This document shows, piece by piece, positions 40,818 to 51,000 of a DNA stretch of 64,000 bases. Position 1 is the first letter of the stretch. The number at the start of each line of letters is the position of its first letter. The stretch is from assembly GCF_022664455.2 (NCBI RefSeq), contig NZ_JAKRKC020000003.1, positions 558,001 to 622,000 on the forward strand, written 5' to 3'. This stretch comes from Actinomadura luzonensis. Lineage in GTDB: Bacteria > Actinomycetota > Actinomycetes > Streptosporangiales > Streptosporangiaceae. Position numbers and translations under genes: made by a program. The notes under the pieces were generated by a model. The model saw only the letters and a list, made by a program, of their open reading frames with translations, did no database searches and was not told where the DNA came from.

Positions 40818-42506
40818 TCAGAATCCCGCGGTGATCCTGGTGAAGTCCCAGTCGGTCTGGGCGATGCCGCTGCAGTTGGACGTCACGCCGCCGCCGGGGC
40901 AGCCGCGGTCGCGGTTGACCGCCCAGTACGCGAGCCGGGTCAGGCCCTTGGACCTGGCCCAGTCGCGGATCTGCGTCCAGGTGGCGGTGCTGGTCAGCTC
41001 CTGCTGGTCGGACAGGCCGTTCATGCCCGAGATGCCCATGTGCGCGTACGCCTGGGCGTCGCTCCAGCCGAAGGCGTTCTTGAGCGCGTTCTTCAGGCCC
41101 TCGGAGGCGTTGACGGTGTCCTGGTAGATGTTGGAGCTGCCGAAGTCGAACGGCATGATCGTGTAGTTGTCGATCGGGACGCCGAGCGCCTTCGACTGGT
41201 TGATCAGGCGCACGCCGTGCGCGTTCGGGCCGGTCGTGGTGGTGCCGAAGGTGACGACGGCCTTGACGTTCGGGTTGTTGGCCTTGATGATCTTGATGCC
41301 GTTCAGGATGCGGTCCTGGACGGTGTAGTTCTCGAACTCGTCGGTGTTCTCGATGTCGAAGTCGACGACGGCCGGGCCGACCGCGTTGATGACCTGCTGC
41401 ACCGCGCCGGCGAACGCCTCGGGGCTGGAGCAGTTGGGGCCGAGCTTGTTGCCCTGCCAGCCGCCGAAGGAGATCTGGACGCTGCCGCCCTTCGACTTGA
41501 TCGTGTTGATCGCCTGCTGGTCGGCGCCGCCGGTGAGCGGCCGGTTGCCGTCCCAGGCCGGGGTGCAGCCGCCGCTGGACAGGATGAACGCCATCGTGAA
41601 CGACTTCACGCCGGTCGCATCCATCACGGCGCCCGGGTCGGGCGGGTTGCCCCAGCCCATGTAGAGGTAGGGGGCGCCGGCCAGCTTGCCCGGATTGCCG
41701 GTGCAGCCGCTGGTGGTGGCGGTGGCGTCGCGGCCGGCCGACTCGCCCGCCGAGTTGTACGCCTTGACGGTGTAGGTGTGGGTCGTGCAGGCGCCGAGCC
41801 CCGAGATCGTCGCGCTCGTGCCGGTGACCTGCGCCTTCTGAGTGGCGCCCTCGTAGACGCGGTAGCCGGTCACCGTGCCCGAGGAGGCGCCCCAGCTCAG
41901 CGAGACGCTGGAGCTGGTCACGGACGTGCTGACCGTGCCGGGCTGGCCGGGCGCGCCGGTGCCGCCCGAGGTGGTGGCGGTCACGGAGTTGCTGGCGCCG
42001 GACAGGTTGCCGGCGGCGTCGCGGGCCCGGACGGTGTAGGTGTAGGCGGTGTTCGCGGCGCGGCCGGTGTCGGTGTACGTCGTGCCGGTCACGGTGGTGA
42101 CCAGGGTGCCGCCCCGGTAGACGTTGTAGCCGGTGACGCCGACATTGTCGGTGGAGGCGTTCCAGGCGAGCGCGACGCTGCTGGAGGTGACGCCGGTCGA
42201 GCGGAGGTTGCCCGGCACGGACGGCGCGGTCGTGTCGGTGCCGCCGCCGGTGGAGACCTTCCACAGGGCGGGCACGTTCGGCGGCTCCCAGCCGGGCTGG
42301 GAGGTGTGGGCCTGGATGCACACGTAGTCGACGCCGTTGTAGGTGACGACCGCGCCGATGGCGTAGGCGGTCCACGGGGCCCACGCGGCGGCCAGTTGCC
42401 GCTGGACGGCGGCCTGGGCGGTGGGGGCGACGGCGCTCAGGCCGGCGCCGGTGAGGGCGAGGACCGTGCCGGCGACCAGCGCGGTCAGTCTGCTGCGAAA
42501 TCTCAT
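40818..42506 (-). CDS. Secreted GH18 chitinase with CBM5/12 and two FnIII domains
   Basis: 562 residues; ATG 42506 overlaps the stop of the upstream chitinase (ATGA). Signal peptide to about residue 32 (PTAQAA), then a CBM5/12 chitin-binding module (WAPWTAYAIGAVVTYNG, GWEPPNVPALWK), two FnIII domains, and a GH18 domain with QISFGGWQGN and the catalytic VVDFDIENTDE. Different GH18 subgroup from its neighbours, suggesting complementary modes of chitin attack. Confidence 0.92.
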   Translation of the reverse strand: MRFRSRLTALVAGTVLALTGAGLSAVAPTAQAAVQRQLAAAWAPWTAYAIGAVVTYNGVDYVCIQAHTSQPGWEPPNVPALWKVSTGGGTDTTAPSVPGNLRSTGVTSSSVALAWNASTDNVGVTGYNVYRGGTLVTTVTGTTYTDTGRAANTAYTYTVRARDAAGNLSGASNSVTATTSGGTGAPGQPGTVSTSVTSSSVSLSWGASSGTVTGYRVYEGATQKAQVTGTSATISGLGACTTHTYTVKAYNSAGESAGRDATATTSGCTGNPGKLAGAPYLYMGWGNPPDPGAVMDATGVKSFTMAFILSSGGCTPAWDGNRPLTGGADQQAINTIKSKGGSVQISFGGWQGNKLGPNCSSPEAFAGAVQQVINAVGPAVVDFDIENTDEFENYTVQDRILNGIKIIKANNPNVKAVVTFGTTTTGPNAHGVRLINQSKALGVPIDNYTIMPFDFGSSNIYQDTVNASEGLKNALKNAFGWSDAQAYAHMGISGMNGLSDQQELTSTATWTQIRDWARSKGLTRLAYWAVNRDRGCPGGGVTSNCSGIAQTDWDFTRITAGF

Positions 42507-44071
42507 GGCATTCCCTGGAGGTGCGGCTTGACGGTCTTGCTGAAGGACCAGTTGTTGCTGGCGTCCCAGTTGATGGACCAGGTCATCGCGCCCCGGAGGT
42601 CCGGGTAGGCGCGGGGCGGCACGAAGGTCCCGCAGCTGGTGCGCCTGGCCAGGCAGTCGAGCGCCTGGTTGACGAGGGCGGGCTGGACGACGCCCCCGCC
42701 CGCCGCGCCCGGCCCGGCCGGCAGGCCCAGCGCCACCTGGTCGGGGCGCAGGCCGTTCTCCAGCTGGATGCAGGCCAGCGCGGTCATGAAGTTGACGCTC
42801 CCCTGCGCGTACGCCTGCGACTGGTCGCAGCCGAGCATGGAGCCGGAGTTGTAGAACTGCGTGTGGACGACGGTGAGGATGTCCTTGATCGACAGGGCGA
42901 GCTTGAAGTACTCCATCCCGGTGGACTGCATGTCGATCGTCTGCGGGGCCATCGTGATGAGCAGGCCCGCGCCGGCCTTGGCGCGCAGGGCGCGGAGGGC
43001 CTGGGCCATGTAGGTGGCGTTGAGCCCGTTCTCCAGGTCGATGTCCACGCCGTCGAAGCCGTAGCTCTGCATCAGCGCGTACACCGAGTCGGCGAAACGG
43101 GCGGCGGCGGCCGCGTCAGCGACCTGCACCCGGCCGGCCTCGCCGCCGACGGACAGGATGACCTTCTTGCCCCGCTGGTGCAGGGCCTGCACGTCGGCCT
43201 TGAACTGGGCGTCGGTGTAGCCGCCGAGCGCGGTGGCGAGGCCGGCGTCCACGGCGAAGGCGACCTGCCCGGCGGTGCTCGTGGCCTCGCCGAACGCGAC
43301 GGCGACCAGGTCGTACTCGTCGGGCACGGCCGAGAGCCGGAGCTCGGTCGCGGCGTTGACGAAGTTGTGCCAGTAGCCGGTGAGCGCGTGCCTGGGCAGC
43401 GTCCCGCCGCCTCCCGTGCAGCCGGCGGTGGTGGCGGTCACGGGATCGCCGGCCGCCGACTCGCCCTCGCCGTTGTACGCCTTGACCGTGTAGGTGTGGC
43501 TCTCGCAGGCGCCGAGGCCGCCGATCGTGGCGGTGGTGCCGGTGACGGCGGCCTTGACCGCCGTGCCCTCGTAGACGCGGTAGCCGGTCACCGTGCCGGA
43601 GGACGCGCCCCAGGTGAGGGTGACGGAGCTGGTGGTGCTGGTGGCGGAGGCGGCGCCGGGCCGGCCGGGGACGCCCGCCGAGGGGCCGCCGCCGCACGCG
43701 GACCCGTTGAGCGTGCAGCCGGTGATGCCGGGGAAGTTGCCGGGGCTGCCGTTGAAGCCGAAGCTCACGCTCGCGCCGGCGGGCAGGCCGCCGGACCAGG
43801 ACGGGTTGGTGAACGTGTAGTGCTGGCCGCTCCTCGTCATGACCGCGTCCCACGCGGACGGGATCGAGTAGCCGGAGGGAACGTCGAACTGCACGTTCCA
43901 GCCGGTCATGGCGGTGGTGGTGGCGTTGGTGACGGTGACCTTGCCCTCGAAGCCGGAGCCCCAGTCGGAGACCTTCGTGAAGGTCGCCGTCGCCGTGGCG
44001 GCGTGGGCGGGGGCGGCGGGGAGGGCCAGGGCGAGGGTCGTGAACGCCAGGAGGATCGCGCGGTGTCTCAC
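42503..44071 (-). CDS. Secreted GH18 chitinase with CBM2 and FnIII domain
   Basis: 522 residues from GTG 44071, chosen because AAGGAAGAG lies 4 nt upstream and a signal peptide (LALALPAAPAHAA) follows. CBM2 (VSDWGSGFEGKVTVTN, NPSWSGGLPAGASVSFGF), an FnIII domain nearly identical in part to that of the next chitinase (SSGTVTGYRVYEG), and a GH18 barrel with ILSVGGEAG and DGVDIDLENG. First gene of a coupled chitinase pair, with a palindromic operator candidate about 130 nt upstream. Confidence 0.93.
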   Translation of the reverse strand: MRHRAILLAFTTLALALPAAPAHAATATATFTKVSDWGSGFEGKVTVTNATTTAMTGWNVQFDVPSGYSIPSAWDAVMTRSGQHYTFTNPSWSGGLPAGASVSFGFNGSPGNFPGITGCTLNGSACGGGPSAGVPGRPGAASATSTTSSVTLTWGASSGTVTGYRVYEGTAVKAAVTGTTATIGGLGACESHTYTVKAYNGEGESAAGDPVTATTAGCTGGGGTLPRHALTGYWHNFVNAATELRLSAVPDEYDLVAVAFGEATSTAGQVAFAVDAGLATALGGYTDAQFKADVQALHQRGKKVILSVGGEAGRVQVADAAAAARFADSVYALMQSYGFDGVDIDLENGLNATYMAQALRALRAKAGAGLLITMAPQTIDMQSTGMEYFKLALSIKDILTVVHTQFYNSGSMLGCDQSQAYAQGSVNFMTALACIQLENGLRPDQVALGLPAGPGAAGGGVVQPALVNQALDCLARRTSCGTFVPPRAYPDLRGAMTWSINWDASNNWSFSKTVKPHLQGMP

Positions 44072-44195
44072 GGGCTCTTCCTTACGGGGGGTGACGTGCC
44101 GCACGGCTCGCACCGGGGGGTGCGGAGCGCGAGCCGTGCGGCACGGGCCACGCTTTGCGGAGGCAGTAAGGTTTTGTCCGGTTGGCCATTTACTG

Positions 44196-44212
44196 TTAGG
44201 AAAGTTTCCTAA
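44196..44212. promoter_or_regulatory. Palindrome, candidate operator of the chitinase pair
   Basis: TTAGGAAAGTTTCCTAA, perfect 8-bp arms around a central G, in an AT-richer stretch 125 nt upstream of the GTG at 44071. The form suits a dimeric repressor. The cognate regulator is not in the window as far as I can see. Confidence 0.55.
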
Positions 44213-44257
44213 GAGTTGTCGCGATCGTAGCTTTGACAAACCGTCCTTACAAGACCC

Positions 44258-44275
44258 AAAAAACGGCTCCGCCGT
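44258..44275 (-). terminator. Intrinsic terminator downstream of the carboxypeptidase gene
   Basis: On the minus strand ACGGC-GGA-GCCGT (44275-44263) is followed directly by a run of six T (44263-44258). This is a short but classical hairpin with T-tract, located after the M14 gene and the 68-bp repeats. Confidence 0.6.
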
Positions 44276-44441
44276 ACGAGGCGGGGGCCCGTACGGCGGA
44301 GCGGGGCTGTACGGGGGCCAAGCCCGTACAGAGGGGAGGGGGTACGAGGCGGCGCCCCGTACGGCGGAGCGGGGGCTGTACGGGGCCAAGCCCGTACAGA
44401 GGGGAGGGGGTACGAGGCCGGGGGCCCGTACGGCGGAGCGG
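44274..44441. repeat. 68-bp tandem repeat, about 2.5 copies, each with an internal hairpin
   Basis: Units start at GTACGAG at 44274, 44342 and 44410. Each full unit contains CTGTACGGG and CCCGTACAG, a perfect 9-bp inverted repeat with a 7-8 nt loop. It fills the gap between the M14 stop and the chitinase promoter. It may act in termination or as a mobile-type repeat; not CRISPR. Confidence 0.85.
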
Positions 44442-44451
44442 CAGCTGCCTC

Positions 44452-46281
44452 TTACGGCTGCTGGGTGATCCTCACGTCGTCTATACCTGCTTCCACCAGG
44501 GAGGCGGTGCCGGCGTCGGCGGCGTCCACGAGGATGCGGACCGTCTGGCCGGCGAAGGCGTTCAGGCTCGCGGTGGCCGTGGCCCACGCGCCGTTGCGGT
44601 TGGCGGCCGCGCCCGCCTGGTTGAGCACGGTGGCCGTGGTGTCGCCGACCACGCGCACCCGCAGGTAGTCGGCGCTGGTGGCGTTCGAGCCGTGCGCCAG
44701 GTACCAGGACAGCGACAGCGTGAGCGAGCCCGTGGCGGGCAGCGTGATCGGCGGCGACTGGATCGAGGTGACCCCGCCGTCCACGTCGTTGTCGCCGGCG
44801 GAGGCGCCCGCCAGACGGCCGGTGACCAGGTCGTTCGTGCCGCTGACCGTGGTGCCGAGCTGCTTGGCGCCCGAGGACGTGGTGGCCTCGGGGTCGCCCC
44901 GCTCCCACAGGCCGAGCGTGGCGGTGTCGGTGCCGGCCGGGTTCGCGGTCCAGCCGGTCGCGCTCTCGAACGTGTCGGCGTAGACGTTCACCGGCGGCGT
45001 GCCGGTGCCGCAGTACTGGCTCTCCTTGCCGATGATCCGGTAGACGCAGTCGGAGTACTCCAGGAAGCGCAGCACCGCCTCCCGGTTGCGGGTGGTCTGC
45101 GGGACGATCTGCTCGTCCGGCGGGTAGAAGCCGGGGTTGGAGCCGGTCGGGTACATCTCGAAGGTGAAGCTGAAGATCTTGTAGACGCCCCACAGCCAGT
45201 CGTCGATCGTGCCGTCGGTGATGTAGAGGTCGCTGGCCTGCTCGGGCGTGTAGCCGTTGGTGGAGGCCATGTTCTGGCCAAGCGTGGCGTGCGCGTCGCG
45301 GTCGTCCTGGGTCAGGCCCGGCGCGGTGTCGGCGGTGGTGAAGCCGTAGGGCCACAGGACCAGCTCGCTGTAGGTGTGCCAGTCGAGGTGCGCCTTGATC
45401 TGCTGGACGCCGCCCACGACGCGGCCGCGCACCCAGTTCGCCGTGGCCCGGACCTCGGGCGCGGACTCGGCGCTCGCGCCCCGGTAGGTCTCGCTGGAGG
45501 TGGTGCCGGAGGAGCCGCCGCAGCAGCCCCAGTTGTAGGCCCAGTTGCGGTTGAGGTCGGTGCCGACCGCGCTGGAGCCGGAGTTGGGCTGGCGGTTCTT
45601 GCGCCAGGAGCGGTAGCTGCCGGTCGCGATGTCGTACTCGCCGCCGTCCGGGTTGAGGTCCGGCATGATCCAGATCTCGCGGCTGTTGACCAGGTTCGTG
45701 ATGCGGGAGTCGGTGCCGTAGTTGTCGGCGAGCAGGTGCATGATGTACAGCGCCATCTCCACCGTCAGGTGCTCGCGGGCGTGCTGGTGGGCGGTGAAGA
45801 GCACTTCCGGCTCGGCCTCGTCCGTGCCCACGTTGTCGCTGATCTTGACCAGGCGGAGCTCGCGGCCCTCGTACGAGGTGCCGTACGTCGACTGGCTGAC
45901 GATGCCCGGATGGGCCGCGACGATGCTGTTGATCTCGGCGTTCATCTCGGCGTAGTTGTGGTAGGCCGAGTCGGCGGGCGGGAAGTCGAACGCCTCGACG
46001 CCGGACGGGGGCGCCGGCCGGGGCGCCTCGGTGACCCGGTAACCGAGCCGCCTGATGGCGGCCGCCTCCGCTGTGGTGGCCGTGACCAGCACCGAGCCGG
46101 CGGCCACCTCCTCGATGGCCGCGCCGGTGGCGGCGACGGCGCTGCGCTGTTGCGCGGTGGCCGGGCCCTGGACGCGGTACTGCTTGTTCGGCGGGGGCTC
46201 GGCGGCCGCCCCGGCGCCCGTCATGCCGGTGAGGCAGACGAGGCCGAGTGCGGCGAGCAGGATGACGAAACGGCGTTTCAC
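44452..46281 (-). CDS. Secreted M14 zinc carboxypeptidase
   Basis: 609 residues from ATG 46281. Signal peptide to about residue 27. A propeptide-like segment precedes the catalytic domain (~residues 105-420): zinc ligands in HQHAREHLTVEM (HxxE), a third His in KAHLDWHTYSELVLWP, and the catalytic Glu in FSFTFEMYP. LNRNWAYNWG is the substrate-binding region. The last ~170 residues are a beta-sandwich (DTFESATGWTANPAG). It trims C-terminal residues from extracellular proteins. Followed by a T-tract terminator. Confidence 0.9.
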   Translation of the reverse strand: MKRRFVILLAALGLVCLTGMTGAGAAAEPPPNKQYRVQGPATAQQRSAVAATGAAIEEVAAGSVLVTATTAEAAAIRRLGYRVTEAPRPAPPSGVEAFDFPPADSAYHNYAEMNAEINSIVAAHPGIVSQSTYGTSYEGRELRLVKISDNVGTDEAEPEVLFTAHQHAREHLTVEMALYIMHLLADNYGTDSRITNLVNSREIWIMPDLNPDGGEYDIATGSYRSWRKNRQPNSGSSAVGTDLNRNWAYNWGCCGGSSGTTSSETYRGASAESAPEVRATANWVRGRVVGGVQQIKAHLDWHTYSELVLWPYGFTTADTAPGLTQDDRDAHATLGQNMASTNGYTPEQASDLYITDGTIDDWLWGVYKIFSFTFEMYPTGSNPGFYPPDEQIVPQTTRNREAVLRFLEYSDCVYRIIGKESQYCGTGTPPVNVYADTFESATGWTANPAGTDTATLGLWERGDPEATTSSGAKQLGTTVSGTNDLVTGRLAGASAGDNDVDGGVTSIQSPPITLPATGSLTLSLSWYLAHGSNATSADYLRVRVVGDTTATVLNQAGAAANRNGAWATATASLNAFAGQTVRILVDAADAGTASLVEAGIDDVRITQQP

Positions 46282-46460
46282 CTGGTCCTCCTAGGGCGCT
46301 CGGGATGGGATGGTGACCAGCGCCTGAACCGAGAGTGAGGATGTCCCGATCATCCGCAAAGGCCCAAAGTTGCGGACGTCCGGATCCCTGACAGACGGCT
46401 GCCAGGTCGATGCCAGCGCCGCCAGGAAGAGTGGCGGGCATCCGACCGAGGAGAGCCACG

Positions 46461-48080
46461 ATGACCGGGACCACGATGATCGAGACCACGGAGACCATGA
46501 CCACCCGCGACGGCGTCGAGCTGGTCGCCACCGTCTGGCGGCCCGCCCGCGAGGGGCGCTTCCCCGTCCTGCTGTCGCGCACCCCGTACGGCCGCGGCCT
46601 CGAAGGCCCCGGCTACCACCTGGACGTGCCGCGCCTGGTCGCCGACGGGTACGCCGTCGTCTGCCAGGACGTACGCGGCACCGGCGGCTCCGGCGGCGAG
46701 CTGCGCTTCATCGCCGGCGAGGCGGCCGACGGGCACGACGCCGTGCGCTGGGCGGCCACCCGCCCCTGGTCCGACGGCAACGTCGGCATGTACGGCGACT
46801 CCTACCTGGCGATCACCCAGCTCCTCGCCGCGCAGGAACGGCCCGAGGGGCTGCGGGCGATCGCGCCGCACGTGCCGCCGCTCGGCCTGTACGAGGCCGT
46901 GTACCAGCCGGGCGGCGTGGCCAACCTGAACATCATCCTCACCGTCGCCGTGATCGTGCTGGCCGTCGGCGAGCTGGACCGGCGGATCGCGCGCGGCACG
47001 GCGAGCCCGGCGGACAAGGAGGCGTACCTGACGGCGGTCACCCGGCCCGGCGCGCTCGACGAGCTGATGGAACGCCTGCCGCTGACCGACCAGCCGCTGC
47101 TGGCCGACCTCGTGCCGTTCTACGCCGCCTGGATGTCGGCCCCCGACCCGGCCGACCCGATGTGGGGCGGCGGCGTCGTCCGGCACGCCGCGATCGAGGT
47201 GCCCGCGCTGGTCAGCACCGGCTGGTACGACTACTTCCGCGACGCCTCGATCGAGCACTTCGCGCGGCTCGGCGGCGAGTCGCGGCTGATCGTCGGCCCG
47301 TGGTCGCACTTCAGCCACGAACGCCACATCTGCGGGCGCGACTACGGCGACCTGGCCAGTCACGAGGCGGTGGACTGGACCGGCGTCCACCTCGACTGGT
47401 TCGGGCACTGGCTGCGGGGGCGGCCGGCGGGCGACCGGGCGCGGGTGCGCATCTTCGTGATGGGGGACGACGCCTGGCGGGAGGAGGACTCCTGGCCGCC
47501 GCGCCGGGCCGAGCCGGTGCGCCACCACCTGCGTACGGACGGCACGCTGGCCGCCGAGGAGAGCCGGCCCGGCGAGGAGGGGCGGCCCGGCGAGGAGGGG
47601 TGGCTCGGGGAGTTCGTCGCCGATCCCGGTGACCCGGTGCCCACGGTGGGCGGGGCCGTGATGGTGTTCGACGCCTACGGGCCGCTCGACCAGCGCCCCC
47701 TGGACGGGCGCGGCGACGTGCTGCGCCACCAGAGCGCGCCCCTGACCGGCCGGGTCGAGGTCAGCGGCCCAGTCGAGCTGGTCGCGCGGATCTCCTCGAC
47801 CGCGCCCGGCGCCGACGTCACCGCCAAGCTCGTCGACGTGCACCCGTCGGGGCGGGCCGAGCTGCTGACCGACGGGATCGTCCGGGTGACCGGCCTCGCG
47901 CCGGGCGAGGTGCGGGAGGTCCGGGTGCCGCTCGGCGCGATCTCCAACGCCTTCCTGCCGGGGCACCGGATCCGGGTCGACGTGGCCGGCTCGAACTTCC
48001 CCCGCTTCGCCCGCAACCCGGACAAGGGCACCACCACCCTGCACGCCCCGTCCTACGTCGTGCTGCCGACCATCCCGTAG
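46461..48080 (+). CDS. CocE/NonD-type X-Pro dipeptidyl-peptidase-like hydrolase
   Basis: 539 residues from ATG 46461, placed after GAGGAGAG; the frame opens earlier at 46410. Alpha/beta-hydrolase core: VVCQDVRGTGGSGG, nucleophile GMYGDSYLA (Ser), acid GWYDYF (Asp) and base GPWSHFS (His), in the order of the cocaine esterase/X-Pro peptidase S15 family. The C-terminal ~200 residues are the jelly-roll domain (VELVARISSTAPGADVTAKL). No signal peptide. The substrate could be an acyl ester, amide or X-Pro peptide. Converges with the AfsR-like gene, overlapping by 28 nt. Confidence 0.85.
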   Translation: MTGTTMIETTETMTTRDGVELVATVWRPAREGRFPVLLSRTPYGRGLEGPGYHLDVPRLVADGYAVVCQDVRGTGGSGGELRFIAGEAADGHDAVRWAATRPWSDGNVGMYGDSYLAITQLLAAQERPEGLRAIAPHVPPLGLYEAVYQPGGVANLNIILTVAVIVLAVGELDRRIARGTASPADKEAYLTAVTRPGALDELMERLPLTDQPLLADLVPFYAAWMSAPDPADPMWGGGVVRHAAIEVPALVSTGWYDYFRDASIEHFARLGGESRLIVGPWSHFSHERHICGRDYGDLASHEAVDWTGVHLDWFGHWLRGRPAGDRARVRIFVMGDDAWREEDSWPPRRAEPVRHHLRTDGTLAAEESRPGEEGRPGEEGWLGEFVADPGDPVPTVGGAVMVFDAYGPLDQRPLDGRGDVLRHQSAPLTGRVEVSGPVELVARISSTAPGADVTAKLVDVHPSGRAELLTDGIVRVTGLAPGEVREVRVPLGAISNAFLPGHRIRVDVAGSNFPRFARNPDKGTTTLHAPSYVVLPTIP

Positions 48081-51000
48081 ACCTCCGGCCGGGTCAGGGC
48101 CGCGCCCTCGGCGAAGCACCGCTCGAAGCGCGCCTCGCCGAGGGCCCGCCGCGCCGCGGCCACCCCCTCCGTCGCCTCGGGCGTGCCGGAGTCGGCCATG
48201 CCGAAGTGGGAGTCGGCCGCCGAGGACGCCCCGAACAGCACGGCCGCCCGCTCGGGGTCGCCCCCGGCGAGCGCGGCCAGCGCGAAGCCGGACAACACGG
48301 CGGCCAGCAGCGGCCGGTCGGGCGCGGTCGCGCCGAGCGCGTCCAGGGCGCGCCGGTGCCGGCCGAGGGCCTGTTCCAGGTGGCCGGCCCGGGCCAGCGC
48401 GCGGCCGTGCGCGGTCAGCAGCGCGGCGGCGAACTGGGCGATCGGCGGGCCCTCGGCGAGCACGTCGAACAGGTCGCGGTAGCGGGCCAGGGCGCCGGGG
48501 AGGTCGCCGCGGCGCTCGTCGTAGGCGGCCTCGGCCATGCCGAGCTGCAACCGGGTCAGCGGGGACACCTCGTCGTCCATCGTGGCCCGCGCGCGGGCCA
48601 GGTCCTCGCGCGCGCCGTCCAGGTCGCCGCTCCTGATCCGCAGCTCGGCCAGCCGGACGAGGGTGGAGACGGCCTCGTCGGCGGCCACCCACCGGCTGGT
48701 CAGCGACCAGGTCTCGGCGATCAGGTCGCCGGTCGGGGCGCCCCTCGACGCCCGCGCGGCGGCCAGGGCGAGCAGCGCCTCGGTCAGCCCCCACCGGTCG
48801 CCGACCTCCCGGAACCCGGCGACCGCCCGCTCCAGCCGCTCCTCGCCGCCGTGCGAGCCGGACAACATGAGCGCCGCGCTCGCCAGCCAGCGGTCCTCGC
48901 TCGCCGCGTACTCCCGCATCAGCTCCGTGACGTGCTCGTCGCGCCCGGCGACGGCCGCGGCGACGGCGCGGCTGAGCCGGATCATCGGGTGCACCGGCCC
49001 CTCCCGCTCCGCCTGCTCCACCAGCTCGTCGAGCCGCCGCGACAGGGCCCGCATGCGCTCCCGGTCGCCGACGAACTCGGCGAACCTGGTCACGCCCTGC
49101 GCGAACAGGCAGCACAGGTACGCCGCGGTCAGGCCGGGCGGCGGCGCGTCGCCGGCCAGCCCGATCACCTGCGTGGCCCAGGCCAGGCTCTCCTGCCGGT
49201 AGCCGCACATCCACCAGTACCAGGTGAGCGCGGCGCAGAGCCGCAGCGCCGTCGCGGTCTCGCCGGCGTCCACGGCCCAGCGGAGGGCGGCGGCGAAGTC
49301 GTCGCGCTCGGCGGCCAGCCGCTCGATCCAGTCGATCTGCGCGGCCGTGCGCAGCTCGGGCACCGCGCGCTCGGCCAGGTCGAGGAGGCAGGCGGCGTGC
49401 CTCCGCCGGTACTCGGCGCTCTCGCCGGCCTCGGCCAGGCGCTCCAGCGCGTACGCCCTGATCGTCTCCAGCATCGTGTAGCGGCCGTCGGCGGTGACCT
49501 GCACCAGCGACTTGTCCGCCAGCGCGCCGAGCACCGCGCCCGCCTCGTGCCCGCAGACCGCCTCGACGCTCTCCAAAGCGGCCCCGCCCGCGAACACCCC
49601 GAACCGCGCGGCCAGCGCCCGCTCCTCGCTCTCCAGCAGGTCCCAGCTCCACCCCACGACCGCGCGGAGCGTCTGCTGGCGCGGCAGCGCCGTCCTGCTG
49701 CCGCCGGTCAGCAGCCGGAAGCGGTCGTCGAGGCGATCGGCGAGCTGCGCGGCACTCATCGTGCGGAGCCGCGCGGCGGCCAGCTCGATCGCCAGCGGCA
49801 GGCCGTCCAGCCTGCGGCACAGCTCGGCCACGGCGGCCACGTTGCCGTCGTCCAGCACGAACGCGGGCCGCGCCGCCACCGCCCGCTCCACCAGCAGCCG
49901 GACCGCCGGGTACGCCGCGGCCTCGGCCGCCGTGACCCCGGCGGGCGGGGGCTCCAGCGGCGGGATGGGGGCCAGGTGCTCGCCGGGGACGCTCAGCGGC
50001 TCCCGGCTGGTGGCCAGGACGCGCAGGCGGGGGCAGGCGGCGAGCAGCCGTTCGGCGAGCGCGGCGGCGGCGTCCAGCAGGTGCTCGCAGTTGTCCAGCA
50101 CGAGCAGCACGTCGCCGTCGCCGACGGCGTCCGTGACGGCCTCCAGCGCGTCGCCGCCGGCCGGCGGGGTGGCGGCCGGTTCGAGGTGGTACGGCACCGG
50201 CCGGTCCTCGCGCAGGCCGAGGGCGTCGCAGACGGCGCCGGGCAGCTCGGCCGGGGCACTGAGGGAGGCCAGCTCGACCACCCAGCAGGCGTCCACGCGG
50301 TCCCCTGCGCGGGCGGCCGTCTCCAGGGCGAGGCGCGTCTTGCCCGCGCCGCCGGGCCCGACCACCGTGACGATCCTGGTCCGGCGCAGCAGCCGGGCGA
50401 GCTGCTCCAGCTCGGCCTCGCGCCCGATGAAGCTGGTCCGCGCCACCCGCACGTTCCCGCGCACGACCTGCCTGCCCACGGGAGCCGGCTCCCCGCCCGC
50501 ACGGCGCTGCGCGGCGGGCGCGGCCGGGCGGCCGGTGTGCGGCTCCCCGGTCAGCACGGCCAGGTGGGCGGCGCGCAGCTCGGCGCCGGGGTCCACGCCC
50601 AGCTCGTCGGCGAGCCTCCGCCGGGTGCGTTCGAACAGCTCCAGCGCCTCCGCCTGCCGGCCGCCGGCCGCCAGCGCGCGCACGGCGAGCGCCGCGAGCC
50701 GCTCCCGCAGCGGGTGGGCGGCAAGCTCGGCCCGCAGCTCCACCGCCAGCCCGGCCGCTCCCCCAGCCGACAGCCCGGCCGATCCCTCAGCCGCCGGCCC
50801 GGCCGCTTCTCCGGTCGCCAACCGGGCCTCGGCGCGTGCTTCGACCGCGCACAGCCGCTCCTGCTCCAGCCCCTCCGCCACGTCCCGCAGGTACGGCACG
50901 CCGGTGAGCCCCGCGAGGGCCGTCCCGCGCCAGAGCCGCAGCGCCTCCTCCGGGCTGCCCCGCCCGGCCAGCCGCCGGAAGCGGAGCGCGTCCACGTCGT

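Noticed and set aside
44274..44441. Possible CRISPR array
   Set aside because: Repeats are contiguous without spacers and contain their own hairpins; no cas genes in the window.
42503..46582. A 1,359-codon open frame covering the chitinase and the carboxypeptidase
   Set aside because: The chitinase starts at 44071 with its own signal peptide and ribosome-binding site; the rest is the shadow frame of the M14 gene.
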